In this document: one piece after another, positions 1 to 6,242 of the stretch
Numbering within the stretch: position 1 is the stretch's first letter
How the letters are laid out: every line of letters begins with the position of its first letter
From: Pseudomonadota bacterium
GTDB lineage: Bacteria; Pseudomonadota; Alphaproteobacteria; Sphingomonadales; Sphingomonadaceae
DNA: 8,814 bases
Direction of reading: 5' to 3'
NCBI GenBank assembly: GCA_023413015.1
Contig: JAEZQR010000147.1
Span: 1 to 8,814, forward strand
Program-made: the position numbers and the translations under genes
The notes under the pieces: generated by a model
What the model was told of the DNA's origin: nothing
Database searches by the model: none
Seen by the model: only the letters and a program-made list of their open reading frames with translations

Positions 1-1060
1 CCTGCAGGGCTTCCGCCTCGCTCGCCAGCCGGGCGAGCGCCGCCGCCGCGTCGTCGGCGAGCCCCGCCTCGCGCGCGAGGTCGCGCTGCGTGGCGTCGCG
101 GGTCGCGGCCAACTCGCGCTGCCGCCGTTCGACCTGCGCCAGCTCGGCGGCGAGCGACTGGCGCATCTGGTTCAGTGCCTGGAGGTGTGCGCCTGCCTCG
201 GCTTCGGCCTGGCGCAGCGCGGGCAATCCGGCGGCGGCGTCCGCCTGCGCGGTCGAGAGCCGCGCCGCGTCGCGGGTCGCATCGGCCACCTTCGATTCGA
301 TCGCCCCTGCCGCCTGCTTGGCGTCTTCGGCCGATTTCGCCGCCTCGCGCCACTTGGCGAACAGCAGTTGCCCCTCGATCGAGCGGATGCGGTCGGACAG
401 CGCGCGGTAGCGCTCGGCCTGCTTCGCCTGCCGGCGGAGCGCGAGCGCCTGCGCCTCCATCGACTGAAGCACGTCGTCGAGGCGGGCGAGATTGGCTTCG
501 GCGGCGCGCAGCCGCTGCTCGGCATCCTTGCGGCGAACGTGGAGGCCGGAGATGCCGGCCGCCTCCTCAAGCATCGCGCGCCGTTCCTGCGGCTTGGCGG
601 CGATGATCGCGCCGATGCGGTTCTGGCTGACGAGCGCCGGCGAGTGCGCACCGGTCGCGGCATCGGCGAACAGCAGCTGTACGTCCTTCTGGCGCGCGTC
701 CTTGCCGTTGATGCGGTAGGCCGAGCCCAGGCCCCGCTCGATGCGGCGGGTGACCTCGATCTGATCGGAATCGTTGAAGGCGGCCGGTGCCTGCCGGTCG
801 TCGTTATCGAGGAGCAGGGTGACGTCGGCGAAGTCGCGGCTCGGCCGGTACTGGGTACCGGCGAAGATCACGTCCTCCATGCCGCCGCCGCGCAGCGACT
901 TGGCCGAGGATTCGCCCATCACCCAGCGGATGGCCTCGAGCAGGTTGGACTTGCCGCAGCCGTTGGGGCCGACCACGCCGGTCAGGCCGTCCTCGATCCG
1001 AAGCTCGGTCGGATCGACGAACGACTTGAACCCCGCCAGCCTCAGACGCTTGAAACGCAC
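1..1060 (-). CDS. smc: Chromosome segregation ATPase SMC, N-terminal 353 residues (gene continues beyond the left edge)
   Basis: This is the N-terminal part of the SMC condensin ATPase, which with ScpA/ScpB organises and separates sister chromosomes. The reading frame stays open to the window edge, so the hinge and C-terminal head are missing. Visible: an N-terminal start typical of SMC (RLAGFKSFVDPTEL), the Walker A motif GPNGCGKS at residues 31-38, the FKSF element near residue 11, a Q-loop around Gln146 (LVSQNRIGAI), and the RRAMLEEAAGISG stretch that leads into the long coiled coil. From about residue 165 the protein is rich in Ala, Arg, Glu and Gln with heptad-like spacing, as expected of the first coiled-coil arm. 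The start is the GTG at 1060, chosen because a GGAGGGG ribosome binding site lies 9 nt upstream and the MRFKRLRLAGFKSF beginning matches the family. It starts 31 nt after the stop of the DsbA-like gene, so the two are probably co-transcribed. Identification is secure. Confidence 0.96.
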   Translation of the reverse strand, partial: MRFKRLRLAGFKSFVDPTELRIEDGLTGVVGPNGCGKSNLLEAIRWVMGESSAKSLRGGGMEDVIFAGTQYRPSRDFADVTLLLDNDDRQAPAAFNDSDQIEVTRRIERGLGSAYRINGKDARQKDVQLLFADAATGAHSPALVSQNRIGAIIAAKPQERRAMLEEAAGISGLHVRRKDAEQRLRAAEANLARLDDVLQSMEAQALALRRQAKQAERYRALSDRIRSIEGQLLFAKWREAAKSAEDAKQAAGAIESKVADATRDAARLSTAQADAAAGLPALRQAEAEAGAHLQALNQMRQSLAAELAQVERRQRELAATRDATQRDLAREAGLADDAAAALARLASEAEALQ

Positions 1061-1069
1061 GGCGTCCGG

Positions 1070-1076
1070 CCCCTCC
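1070..1076 (-). promoter_or_regulatory. Ribosome binding site of smc
   Basis: On the minus strand the sequence reads GGAGGGG, 9 nt before the GTG codon at 1060. It supports that GTG as the smc start; no better start with a Shine-Dalgarno match is visible in the short gap after the dsbA-like stop. Confidence 0.7.
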
Positions 1077-1091
1077 GACCGTCGGATGTGG

Positions 1092-1853
1092 CTAGTCGAG
1101 CGCCTTCTTGAGCTCGGGCTCCAGCGCCGCCCAGGTCGAGGTGTTCTCGACCGTCTTGCCGTTGATGACGAAGGTCGGCGTGCCGGTCAGCTGGTAGGTG
1201 GCGACGGCGTCGTTGCGGATCTTGCCGAGCAGCTCGATCTGCTTCTGGTCCGTCATGCACTGCTGGAGCTTGGCGCTCGGCAGGCCGCGCGCGCGGAAGA
1301 ACTGGTCGAGCCCGGTGAGCTCGAGGATGCCGACAAGCTGCTGCCCCTGCGGCAGACCCTGCAGCGACTGGAGGCGCGATTGGTTGTCGACCGCCTTCTG
1401 CATCCACTCGCGCTGCGACGCGAACACGTCGCCGACGGTGCGGAAGAAGGGCTGCGCGCCCTGGCAGCGCGTCGCGAGCGTCACCGGCACGTCGAGCGGG
1501 CCGAGGATGAAGGTGCGGAACTCGAAGCTCACCTTGCCGGGCTTGATGTAGTTGTTCATCAGCGCCTCGTGCGACTGCTCGTAGAAGTCGGCGCAGTGCG
1601 AGCATTGCAGCGAGCCGAACTCGAGGAGCTTCACCGGCGCGTTGGGGTTACCCATCAGGAACCCGCCCTCGGGCGTCGCGGTCACCACCTGCGTCCAGTC
1701 GCGCGACGCCGTCGCGTTGCCCGCCGTGGCGGCGCTCTTCTGGCCCGAGGTGTCGGCCGCGCTCGACGGCGTGTTGCTGTCGCAGGCAGCGATGGCGATG
1801 ACGAGCGAAGCGGCCAGGAGCGAGCGCAGCGGCCGGCGGACGTTGAGCGACAT
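1092..1853 (-). CDS. DsbA-family thioredoxin-fold lipoprotein (thiol:disulfide oxidoreductase)
   Basis: This 253-residue exported thioredoxin-fold protein of the DsbA family is expected to form, reduce or isomerise disulfides in periplasmic proteins. Visible: a basic N-terminus and hydrophobic segment (residues 5-23) ending in the lipobox IAAC, with the lipidated Cys at 24 followed by Asp25. A Ser/Ala/Thr-rich linker covers residues 26-50. The redox motif CSHC is at 84-87 inside LEFGSLQCSHCADF, a helical insertion covers the middle, and the cis-proline loop TGTPTF is at 223-228 (Pro226). In enterobacteria Asp at +2 keeps lipoproteins in the inner membrane, so inner-membrane anchoring is inferred. 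The ATG at 1853 is preferred over the GTG at 1868 because GGGGA lies about 9 nt before the ATG; the signal peptide is intact with either. It sits between dciA and smc. Substrate and redox partner cannot be told from the sequence. Confidence 0.9.
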   Translation of the reverse strand: MSLNVRRPLRSLLAASLVIAIAACDSNTPSSAADTSGQKSAATAGNATASRDWTQVVTATPEGGFLMGNPNAPVKLLEFGSLQCSHCADFYEQSHEALMNNYIKPGKVSFEFRTFILGPLDVPVTLATRCQGAQPFFRTVGDVFASQREWMQKAVDNQSRLQSLQGLPQGQQLVGILELTGLDQFFRARGLPSAKLQQCMTDQKQIELLGKIRNDAVATYQLTGTPTFVINGKTVENTSTWAALEPELKKALD

Positions 1854-1896
1854 ATCGATTATCCCCACAAGGCTGGCGCACCCACCCGCGTGCGCG

Positions 1897-1917
1897 AAAA
1901 ACCGGCGTTTTATGCCG
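1897..1917 (-). terminator. Weak possible intrinsic terminator after dciA
   Basis: Just past the dciA stop, the minus strand has a 4-bp GC stem (CGGC/GCCG, 7-nt loop) followed by one G and then TTTTT. The stem is short, so this may only attenuate transcription from dciA into the dsbA-like gene. Nothing else clear is seen in the 76-nt gap, apart from a 5-bp GCGCA/TGCGC palindrome nearer the dsbA-like start. Confidence 0.25.
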
Positions 1918-1929
1918 CTTTACCAGCGC

Positions 1930-2496
1930 CTAGTCAAAGACCGGCGGGCCCTTGGTGATCGTGATCTGCTGCGCCAGCCCTTCGAGCGCGGCGCGCAGGC
2001 CCGGATCGGCGATCGCCTTCAGCGTCGAGCTGACCTCCGGCGCGAGCGGCGGCGGGGTAGTGACGGCCTGCCGCTTGAGTCGCGGGTGCGCCGGCACCTC
2101 GCCGTGACGAAGCGTCACGCGCGTCACGGCGGCATAGCCGAAGAAGCGGTTCACCCGCTCGATGATCTGCGGCTCGACATGCTGGAGCATCGTCGCGAAC
2201 GGCCCCGAGGTGACGATCGTCAGCGTGGCGCCGCTGCGCTTGCCCGGCGGGAAGGACAGCGCGTCGGGCGCGGAATGCCGGGCATAATCCTCGCCGACGA
2301 TCTCCGGCCAGCGCGCGACGATCGCCGACTGCACGAAACCGAAGCGCCGGAACGCCGCGCGTCCGACGCCGGGCACGATGTCACTGACCGCGCGCGTGCG
2401 TCCGCGTTCGGTGGCGCGGTCGCCCGTGGCGCGCGTCCCGCCCGAGCGTCCGCCTGCTCGTGTCCTCTTGCCCGATTCCGCCATGCCCCGATCCAT
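1930..2496 (-). CDS. dciA: DUF721 / DciA-like replicative helicase loader
   Basis: This 188-residue protein carries a DUF721 domain. The family includes DciA, the ancestral loader of the replicative helicase DnaB found in bacteria that lack DnaC or DnaI. The domain spans about residues 37-130, with the hallmark W63 and following IVGEDYARHSAP, then LTIVTSGPFATMLQHVEPQIIERVN, a strand-helix pattern typical of the family. The first 35 residues are rich in Arg, Gly and Thr and look disordered and basic; the C-terminal 50 residues are Pro/Ala-rich. The start could be the ATG at 2496 or at 2484; neither has a strong Shine-Dalgarno match and the domain is complete with both. It is divergent from mutY, with start codons 14 nt apart, and is followed by the dsbA-like and smc genes. 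The DciA function is inferred from the family; the domain call is firm. Confidence 0.85.
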   Translation of the reverse strand: MDRGMAESGKRTRAGGRSGGTRATGDRATERGRTRAVSDIVPGVGRAAFRRFGFVQSAIVARWPEIVGEDYARHSAPDALSFPPGKRSGATLTIVTSGPFATMLQHVEPQIIERVNRFFGYAAVTRVTLRHGEVPAHPRLKRQAVTTPPPLAPEVSSTLKAIADPGLRAALEGLAQQITITKGPPVFD

Positions 2497-2510
2497 GCCA
2501 TAGCGGCGCC

Positions 2511-3548
2511 ATGCCCGTCGACTCTGCGGCCCGCGAAATTCTGGCCTGGTATGATGCGAACGCCCGGACGTTGCCGTGGCGTCATCCGCCGGGCGTGCCT
2601 GGCCATGCCGATCCCTATCGCGTCTGGCTGTCGGAGATCATGCTCCAGCAGACGACGGTGGCGATGGCGACGCCCTATTTCGAGAAGTTCACCGCGCGCT
2701 GGCCGACGGTCGAGGCGCTGGCGGCCGCCGGCGACGCCGAGGTGATGACTGCCTGGGCCGGCCTTGGCTACTATGCGCGGGCCCGCAACCTGCTCGCCTG
2801 CGCGCGGGCCGTAGCGGCGCGAGGCGGCTTTCCGGAAACCGAAGCCGGGCTGCTGGAGCTACCGGGTGTCGGCCCCTACACCGCCGCCGCCATCGCCTCG
2901 ATCACTTTCGGCGAGCCGGCGGCCGTGGTCGACGGCAATGTCGAACGCGTGATGTCGCGCCTCTTCGCCGTCGAGACGCCGCTGCCGGCTGCCAAGCCGA
3001 CGCTACGTATCCATGCCGCCTCCCTGACCCCGAAGGTGCGGCCCGGCGACTATGCGCAAGCGGTGATGGACCTGGGCGCGACCGTATGCACGCCGCGTTC
3101 GCCGGCCTGCTCCCGCTGCCCTTGGAGCGGGCGATGTGCGGCGTTCGCGGTCGGCAATCCCGAGCGCTATCCGCTGAAGGGCGCCAAGCCCCCTCGCCCC
3201 ACCCGCTACGGCACCGTGTGGTGGATTGAGGCAGATGGCGAGGTGCTGCTCGTACGTCGTCCGGCGAAGGGGTTGCTCGGGGGCATGGTCGCGCTGCCGG
3301 CAAGCGACTTTGCTGCCGAGCGCGATCATGCTGCCGCACCGATCGAGGCCGACTGGTCGCTGCTGCCCGAACCGGTACGCCACAGCTTTACCCACTTCGA
3401 CCTCGTTCTCGACGTCATGACGGCGCGCTTGCGCGAGCGCCCGCTGCTGGATGGTGACTGGCACCCGGTCGGGCGGATCGACGAAGCGGGCCTCCCGACC
3501 CTCTTCCGCCGCGCCGCCGAGGCGGCGATGACGCCGCGATTGCTGTGA
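2511..3548 (+). CDS. mutY: A/G-specific adenine glycosylase MutY
   Basis: MutY removes adenine mispaired with 8-oxoguanine or guanine in base excision repair. The 345-residue protein has all the expected parts. An HhH-GPD glycosylase domain covers residues 5-225, with the catalytic Glu42 in WLSEIMLQQT, the helix-hairpin-helix LPGVGPYTAAAIAS at 117-130 and the catalytic Asp141 in VVDGNVERV. An iron-sulfur cluster loop follows, with Cys193, Cys200, Cys203 and Cys209 in the standard C-X6-C-X2-C-X5-C spacing. A C-terminal Nudix-like domain (about 233-345) reads 8-oxoG; its FTH motif at 293-295 corresponds to the FSH loop of E. coli MutY. The ATG at 2511 is chosen over an upstream in-frame GTG at 2460 because the protein homologous to the family begins here and the longer start would lie inside dciA. 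The Shine-Dalgarno match is poor. The length is normal and no key residue is missing. Confidence 0.96.
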   Translation: MPVDSAAREILAWYDANARTLPWRHPPGVPGHADPYRVWLSEIMLQQTTVAMATPYFEKFTARWPTVEALAAAGDAEVMTAWAGLGYYARARNLLACARAVAARGGFPETEAGLLELPGVGPYTAAAIASITFGEPAAVVDGNVERVMSRLFAVETPLPAAKPTLRIHAASLTPKVRPGDYAQAVMDLGATVCTPRSPACSRCPWSGRCAAFAVGNPERYPLKGAKPPRPTRYGTVWWIEADGEVLLVRRPAKGLLGGMVALPASDFAAERDHAAAPIEADWSLLPEPVRHSFTHFDLVLDVMTARLRERPLLDGDWHPVGRIDEAGLPTLFRRAAEAAMTPRLL

Positions 3549-3567
3549 AGCTCCTATCGTCCCTGTT

Positions 3568-3636
3568 CGTCATCCCGACGAAGGCCGGGACCCAGATGAA
3601 CCGTTATTCTGGGTCCCGGCCTTCGCCGGGATGACG
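3568..3636. repeat. Dispersed REP-like inverted repeat (VIPAKAG type)
   Basis: Two 28-nt arms (3568-3595 and 3609-3636) are inverted copies matching at 27 of 28 positions, with one A/C mismatch (3578 against 3626). They are separated by a 13-nt loop. Each arm carries the CCGGGACCCAG and GTCATCCCG blocks. Read on the minus strand the right arm translates as PVIPAKAGTQ, a peptide recognisable from over-called ORFs across proteobacterial genomes, where it marks a dispersed intergenic palindrome. The element fills most of the 117-bp gap between mutY and trmFO. It would fold into a very stable hairpin in either transcript, but has no T-run directly after it, so it is not a textbook terminator. Confidence 0.85.
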
Positions 3637-3659
3637 GGACAAGGGAAGACGACTAGATA
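3631..3659 (+). promoter_or_regulatory. Possible trmFO promoter partly inside the repeat
   Basis: ATGACG at 3631-3636, the very end of the inverted repeat, and TAGATA at 3654-3659 are 17 nt apart, the usual -35/-10 spacing. The TGAC core of the -35 fits TTGACA, but the -10 matches TATAAT at only three positions. Transcription from it would begin at about the trmFO ATG (3666), giving a leaderless mRNA. That would explain why no Shine-Dalgarno sequence is seen close to the start. This is inference from spacing and weak matches. Confidence 0.25.
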
Positions 3660-3665
3660 GCCCGC

Positions 3666-5006
3666 ATGACTATGCCCGATCCCGTCCATATCGTCGGCGG
3701 CGGCCTCGCCGGTTCGGAAGCCGCCTGGCAGCTCGCGCGTGCCGGCGTGCCTGTCGTCCTTCACGAGATGCGCCCGGTCCGGGGCACGGATGCCCACCAG
3801 ACCGACGGGCTCGCCGAGCTGGTGTGCTCGAACAGCTTCCGCTCGGACGACGCGCAGAACAATGCGGTCGGACTGCTGCACGAGGAGATGCGGCGGCTCG
3901 GCTCGCTGATCATGACGTGCGGCGATGCGGCGCGCGTGCCAGCCGGCTCGGCGCTCGCGGTTGATCGTGACGGCTTCTCGGGCCGGGTCACCGCTGCGCT
4001 CGAGGCCGAGCCGCTGGTCGAGATTCGCCGTGAGCTGGTCGACGGCCTGCCGCCGACCGATTGGTCGAGCGTGATCATCGCGACCGGTCCGCTGACCGCA
4101 GCACCGCTGGCCGAGGCGATCCGGGGCCTGACCGGGGAAGACAGCCTCGCCTTCTTCGATGCCATCGCGCCGATTGTCCACTTCGACAGCATCGACCTTG
4201 AGGTGGCATGGTTCCAGTCGCGCTACGACAAGGGCGATGGCAAGGATTATATCAACTGCCCGCTCGACAAGGAGCAGTATGAGGCCTTCCTCGATGCGCT
4301 GCTCGCCGCCGAGAAGACCAGCTTCAAGGAATGGGAGGCGAACACCCCCTATTTCGAAGGCTGCATGCCAATCGAGGTGATGGCCGAGCGCGGGCGCGAC
4401 ACGCTTCGCTTCGGGCCGATGAAGCCGGTGGGCCTGCGCGACCCCCGTACGGGCAAGCGGCCGTGGGCGGTCGTCCAGCTCCGGCAGGACAATGCGCTCG
4501 GCACGCTCTACAACATCGTCGGCTTCCAGACGAAACTGAAGCACGGCGAGCAGACGCGCATCTTCCGCATGATCCCCGGCCTGGAGAACGCGCAGTTCGC
4601 GCGGCTGGGCGGCCTGCACCGCAACACCTTCATCAAGTCGCCGGTGCTGCTTGATGGTAGCCTGCGCCTCAAGGCCGATCCGCGCCTGCGCTTCGCCGGC
4701 CAGATCACGGGGTGCGAGGGCTATGTTGAGAGCGCGGCCGTCGGGCTGCTGGCCGGCCGCTTCGCCGCGGCGGAGCGCTTGGGAGGGGAACCGTCGCTGC
4801 CGCCATCGACGACGGCGCTCGGCGCGCTCCTCAACCACATCACCGGGGGCGCTGAGGCCGAGACCTTCCAGCCGATGAACGTGAATTTCGGACTGTTCCC
4901 GCCGCTTTCCGAGCGCGTGCACAAGAGCCAGCGCAAGCAGGCGATGGCGACGCGGGCATTGGACGACCTCGATCAGTGGATCGGACGGCGGGAAGCGGCG
5001 GAGTAG
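3666..5006 (+). CDS. trmFO: tRNA (uracil-54-C5)-methyltransferase, folate- and FAD-dependent (TrmFO)
   Basis: TrmFO methylates U54 in the T-loop of tRNA to ribothymidine, taking the carbon from 5,10-methylenetetrahydrofolate and reducing power from FADH2/NAD(P)H. The 446-residue protein has the Rossmann FAD-binding motif GGGLAGSEAAW at residues 11-21. It also has the two cysteines known from the family: Cys54 in ELVCSNSFRSD and Cys233 in FEGCMPIEVMAERG, the positions matching Cys53 and Cys226 of the Bacillus enzyme. Further GidA-like blocks follow: RFGPMKPVGL, YNIVGFQTKL, AGQITGCEGYVESAA and a C-terminal NVNFGLFPPL. Length is normal. The ATG at 3666 is the first start after an in-frame stop at 3654-3656; another ATG lies at 3672. 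No good Shine-Dalgarno match is close (GGGAAGA is about 16 nt away). The gene follows mutY across the inverted repeat and its stop lies 4 nt from the stop of the convergent EF-hand gene. Confidence 0.97.
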   Translation: MTMPDPVHIVGGGLAGSEAAWQLARAGVPVVLHEMRPVRGTDAHQTDGLAELVCSNSFRSDDAQNNAVGLLHEEMRRLGSLIMTCGDAARVPAGSALAVDRDGFSGRVTAALEAEPLVEIRRELVDGLPPTDWSSVIIATGPLTAAPLAEAIRGLTGEDSLAFFDAIAPIVHFDSIDLEVAWFQSRYDKGDGKDYINCPLDKEQYEAFLDALLAAEKTSFKEWEANTPYFEGCMPIEVMAERGRDTLRFGPMKPVGLRDPRTGKRPWAVVQLRQDNALGTLYNIVGFQTKLKHGEQTRIFRMIPGLENAQFARLGGLHRNTFIKSPVLLDGSLRLKADPRLRFAGQITGCEGYVESAAVGLLAGRFAAAERLGGEPSLPPSTTALGALLNHITGGAEAETFQPMNVNFGLFPPLSERVHKSQRKQAMATRALDDLDQWIGRREAAE

Positions 5007-5010
5007 CCGT

Positions 5011-5469
5011 TCAGGCGTCGCTCTCCTCACGCGCCGGCTCGCACTTCGCCTTGGGCTTGCGCTTGACGGCGGTCGTCGCGAACTCGGCGGCGTCGAGGCG
5101 TCCGCTCCTGTCCGCGTCGGCCGCCTCGAATTTGTCGATCGTCCTGGTCGCGAATTCCTCGAAGTCGAGCCGGCCGTCCCGATTCACGTCGAGCTTGGCG
5201 AACGCCCGCTGGCGCGATTGCAGATATTCGGTGCGGCTGACCGAGCCGTCCTTGTCGCGGTCGTAGCGCGCCAGCCGCTTCGCCTCGCGATCCTGCGGCG
5301 GGCGCGGCGCCTCGGGCGGCACAAGGATGTCGACCTCAGTTGGCGCGACGCGAAACCCGCCACCGCGCGGAGGGGCAGGCAAGCCTGGATCGTCATCCGC
5401 CGACGCGAAGGCGACGAGCGCGGCCCCCATCAGCAGTATCGCCGCCCCGCCCGCGAGCCACCGCCACAT
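5011..5469 (-). CDS. Exported protein with three EF-hand calcium-binding loops
   Basis: This 152-residue secreted protein is predicted to bind calcium. An N-terminal signal peptide (hydrophobic residues 4-22, likely cleaved after ASA at about residue 24) is followed by a Pro-rich linker (28-60) and three EF-hand loops. Loop 1 is residues 70-81 (Asp70, Asp72, Asp74, Glu81), loop 2 is 94-105 (Asp94, Asn96, Asp98, Glu105) and loop 3 is 118-129 (Asp118, Asp120, Ser122, Glu129). All three keep the central Gly and the final Glu. The tail is Lys/Arg/Glu-rich with one Cys (143). The ATG at 5469 is chosen because GGGGAGGGG lies just upstream and it begins the signal peptide; a longer in-frame reading to 5667 overlaps the neighbouring gene and is not credible. 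It starts 17 nt after the stop of the synthase-fold gene, so the two probably share an mRNA. It converges on trmFO. The biological role is unknown. Confidence 0.88.
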   Translation of the reverse strand: MWRWLAGGAAILLMGAALVAFASADDDPGLPAPPRGGGFRVAPTEVDILVPPEAPRPPQDREAKRLARYDRDKDGSVSRTEYLQSRQRAFAKLDVNRDGRLDFEEFATRTIDKFEAADADRSGRLDAAEFATTAVKRKPKAKCEPAREESDA

Positions 5470-5486
5470 GCGCCCCTCCCCGATCG

Positions 5487-6188
5487 TTATCGCCCCGTTA
5501 CTATGCTCCACAGCAGGCGCGCCTGTCGACCCGGGGTGCCGCGGCGCCAGTCGACCTTGGCCGGATCGAGCCCGGCCCGCCGAAGCGCCGCCAGATCGCG
5601 CCGCGCCAATGCGGCGAGCGCCGTGATCGGGCGTATGGCTGAAGGAAGGCCGACGAGGGCGAGCCATCGCTCCGCCATCGCAACGCCTGCCTCGTCGGGC
5701 GCAAAATGCCCCATGCGGAACGCCTCGACCGCCGCCCAGCCGGCGCCGAGCCGTTCGGCCGTGGCGATGGCTTCGGCATCAAGGGCGGGTGCCAGCAGCC
5801 GCGCCGCCGCACCGAACAGCCGGCCGCGGGCGGATGCATGCGCTTCGAGGCTACCGCCTTCCAGCAACGCCAGATTGGCATCCTCCAACGGTTCGAGGCT
5901 GCTACCGCTCACCCCATGCGGCAGCAGATGCTCGGCCAGCGCATCGAGTACCGGCTGGCCCGGCCGCTCGCCGCGATCGAGGCCCTGCAGCCGCTCGCGC
6001 CACCACGCGAGCCGGATCTGCCCCAGCATCGGCTCGGAGGTCGTCCGGACGACCTCGGCCAGTTCGAGGTCGAGCGCGTGGAGCGCGAACAAGGCGGGCC
6101 GCTTGTCAGCGGGGGCGTATAGGGTGGCGAGATAGCGGTCGTGGTCGCGCTCCGACACTCTTTCCCGGCAATGCGATTCATCTGTCAT
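5487..6188 (-). CDS. Squalene/phytoene-synthase-fold protein, NDUFAF6-like, probably not a prenyl synthase
   Basis: This 233-residue protein belongs to the squalene/phytoene synthase superfamily. The recognisable family core is YAPADKRPALFALHALDLEL (25-44) then VVRTTSEPMLGQIRLAWWRERL (47-68), and a C-terminal RRGTPGRQARLLWSIVTGR ending. In true synthases two Asp-rich motifs bind Mg-diphosphate. Here the place of the first reads DLELAEVV (40-47) and that of the second GWAAVEAFRMGHFAPDE (150-166), so neither DXXXD is present. This pattern resembles the NDUFAF6-type members, known in mitochondria as complex I assembly factors, rather than CrtB or HpnC/HpnD. Any role in complex I assembly here is inference. 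The ATG at 6188 is used because AGGGG lies 5 nt upstream; a TTG at 6224 would add 12 residues. It is shorter than usual synthases (about 280 residues). It is followed by the EF-hand gene and preceded, 54 nt away, by the tad trio. Confidence 0.82.
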   Translation of the reverse strand: MTDESHCRERVSERDHDRYLATLYAPADKRPALFALHALDLELAEVVRTTSEPMLGQIRLAWWRERLQGLDRGERPGQPVLDALAEHLLPHGVSGSSLEPLEDANLALLEGGSLEAHASARGRLFGAAARLLAPALDAEAIATAERLGAGWAAVEAFRMGHFAPDEAGVAMAERWLALVGLPSAIRPITALAALARRDLAALRRAGLDPAKVDWRRGTPGRQARLLWSIVTGR

Positions 6189-6193
6189 CGAAG

Positions 6194-6230
6194 CCCCTAA
6201 ACCCCGATGATCGCTACGGGGCAAGAGGGG
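6194..6230 (-). promoter_or_regulatory. Leader hairpin covering the ribosome binding site of the synthase-fold gene
   Basis: On the minus strand the leader can fold into a two-step hairpin. Outer arms are CCCCT (6230-6226) and AGGGG (6198-6194). Inner arms are CCCCG (6221-6217) and CGGGG (6206-6202), around a 10-nt loop, with small unpaired stretches of 4 and 3 nt between the steps. The outer AGGGG is the Shine-Dalgarno sequence itself, 5 nt before the ATG at 6188. The fold could lower translation, or could act as a weak stop for tad transcripts, though it is followed by no T-run. The pairing is visible; the function is inferred. Confidence 0.35.
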
Positions 6231-6242
6231 GACCGCTTACGC

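Noticed and set aside
185..1111. Long plus-strand ORF opposite smc (308 codons)
   Set aside because: It is antisense to a clear SMC frame, is Arg/Leu/Ala-rich as expected of high-GC shadow frames, and shows no recognisable domain.
1854..1885. A -10-like GATAAT just before the dsbA-like start
   Set aside because: No -35 element is found at suitable spacing (the hexamer 17 nt upstream is GC-rich), and the box would lie almost on the start codon, so a promoter is not supported.
774..1958. Long plus-strand ORF of 394 codons opposite smc and the dsbA-like gene
   Set aside because: It spans two real genes on the other strand, has low-complexity Arg/Glu/Leu composition and no signal or motif.
3570..5030. 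Minus-strand ORF of 486 codons opposite trmFO, ending in VIPAKAGTQ before the repeat
   Set aside because: It is the antisense frame of a full-length TrmFO, and its tail is the translated inverted repeat, a known source of false genes.
5470..5667. N-terminal extension of the EF-hand protein by 66 residues
   Set aside because: It would overlap the synthase-fold gene and bury the signal peptide; the ATG at 5469 has a strong ribosome binding site.
5218..6135. Plus-strand ORF of 305 codons opposite the EF-hand and synthase-fold genes
   Set aside because: It covers two well-supported genes in antisense and is rich in Ser/Arg/Ala with no recognisable feature.
5487..6188. Assignment as phytoene synthase (CrtB) for carotenoid synthesis
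   Set aside because: Both Asp-rich motifs are absent and no other carotenoid gene is nearby, so the name would overstate the function.
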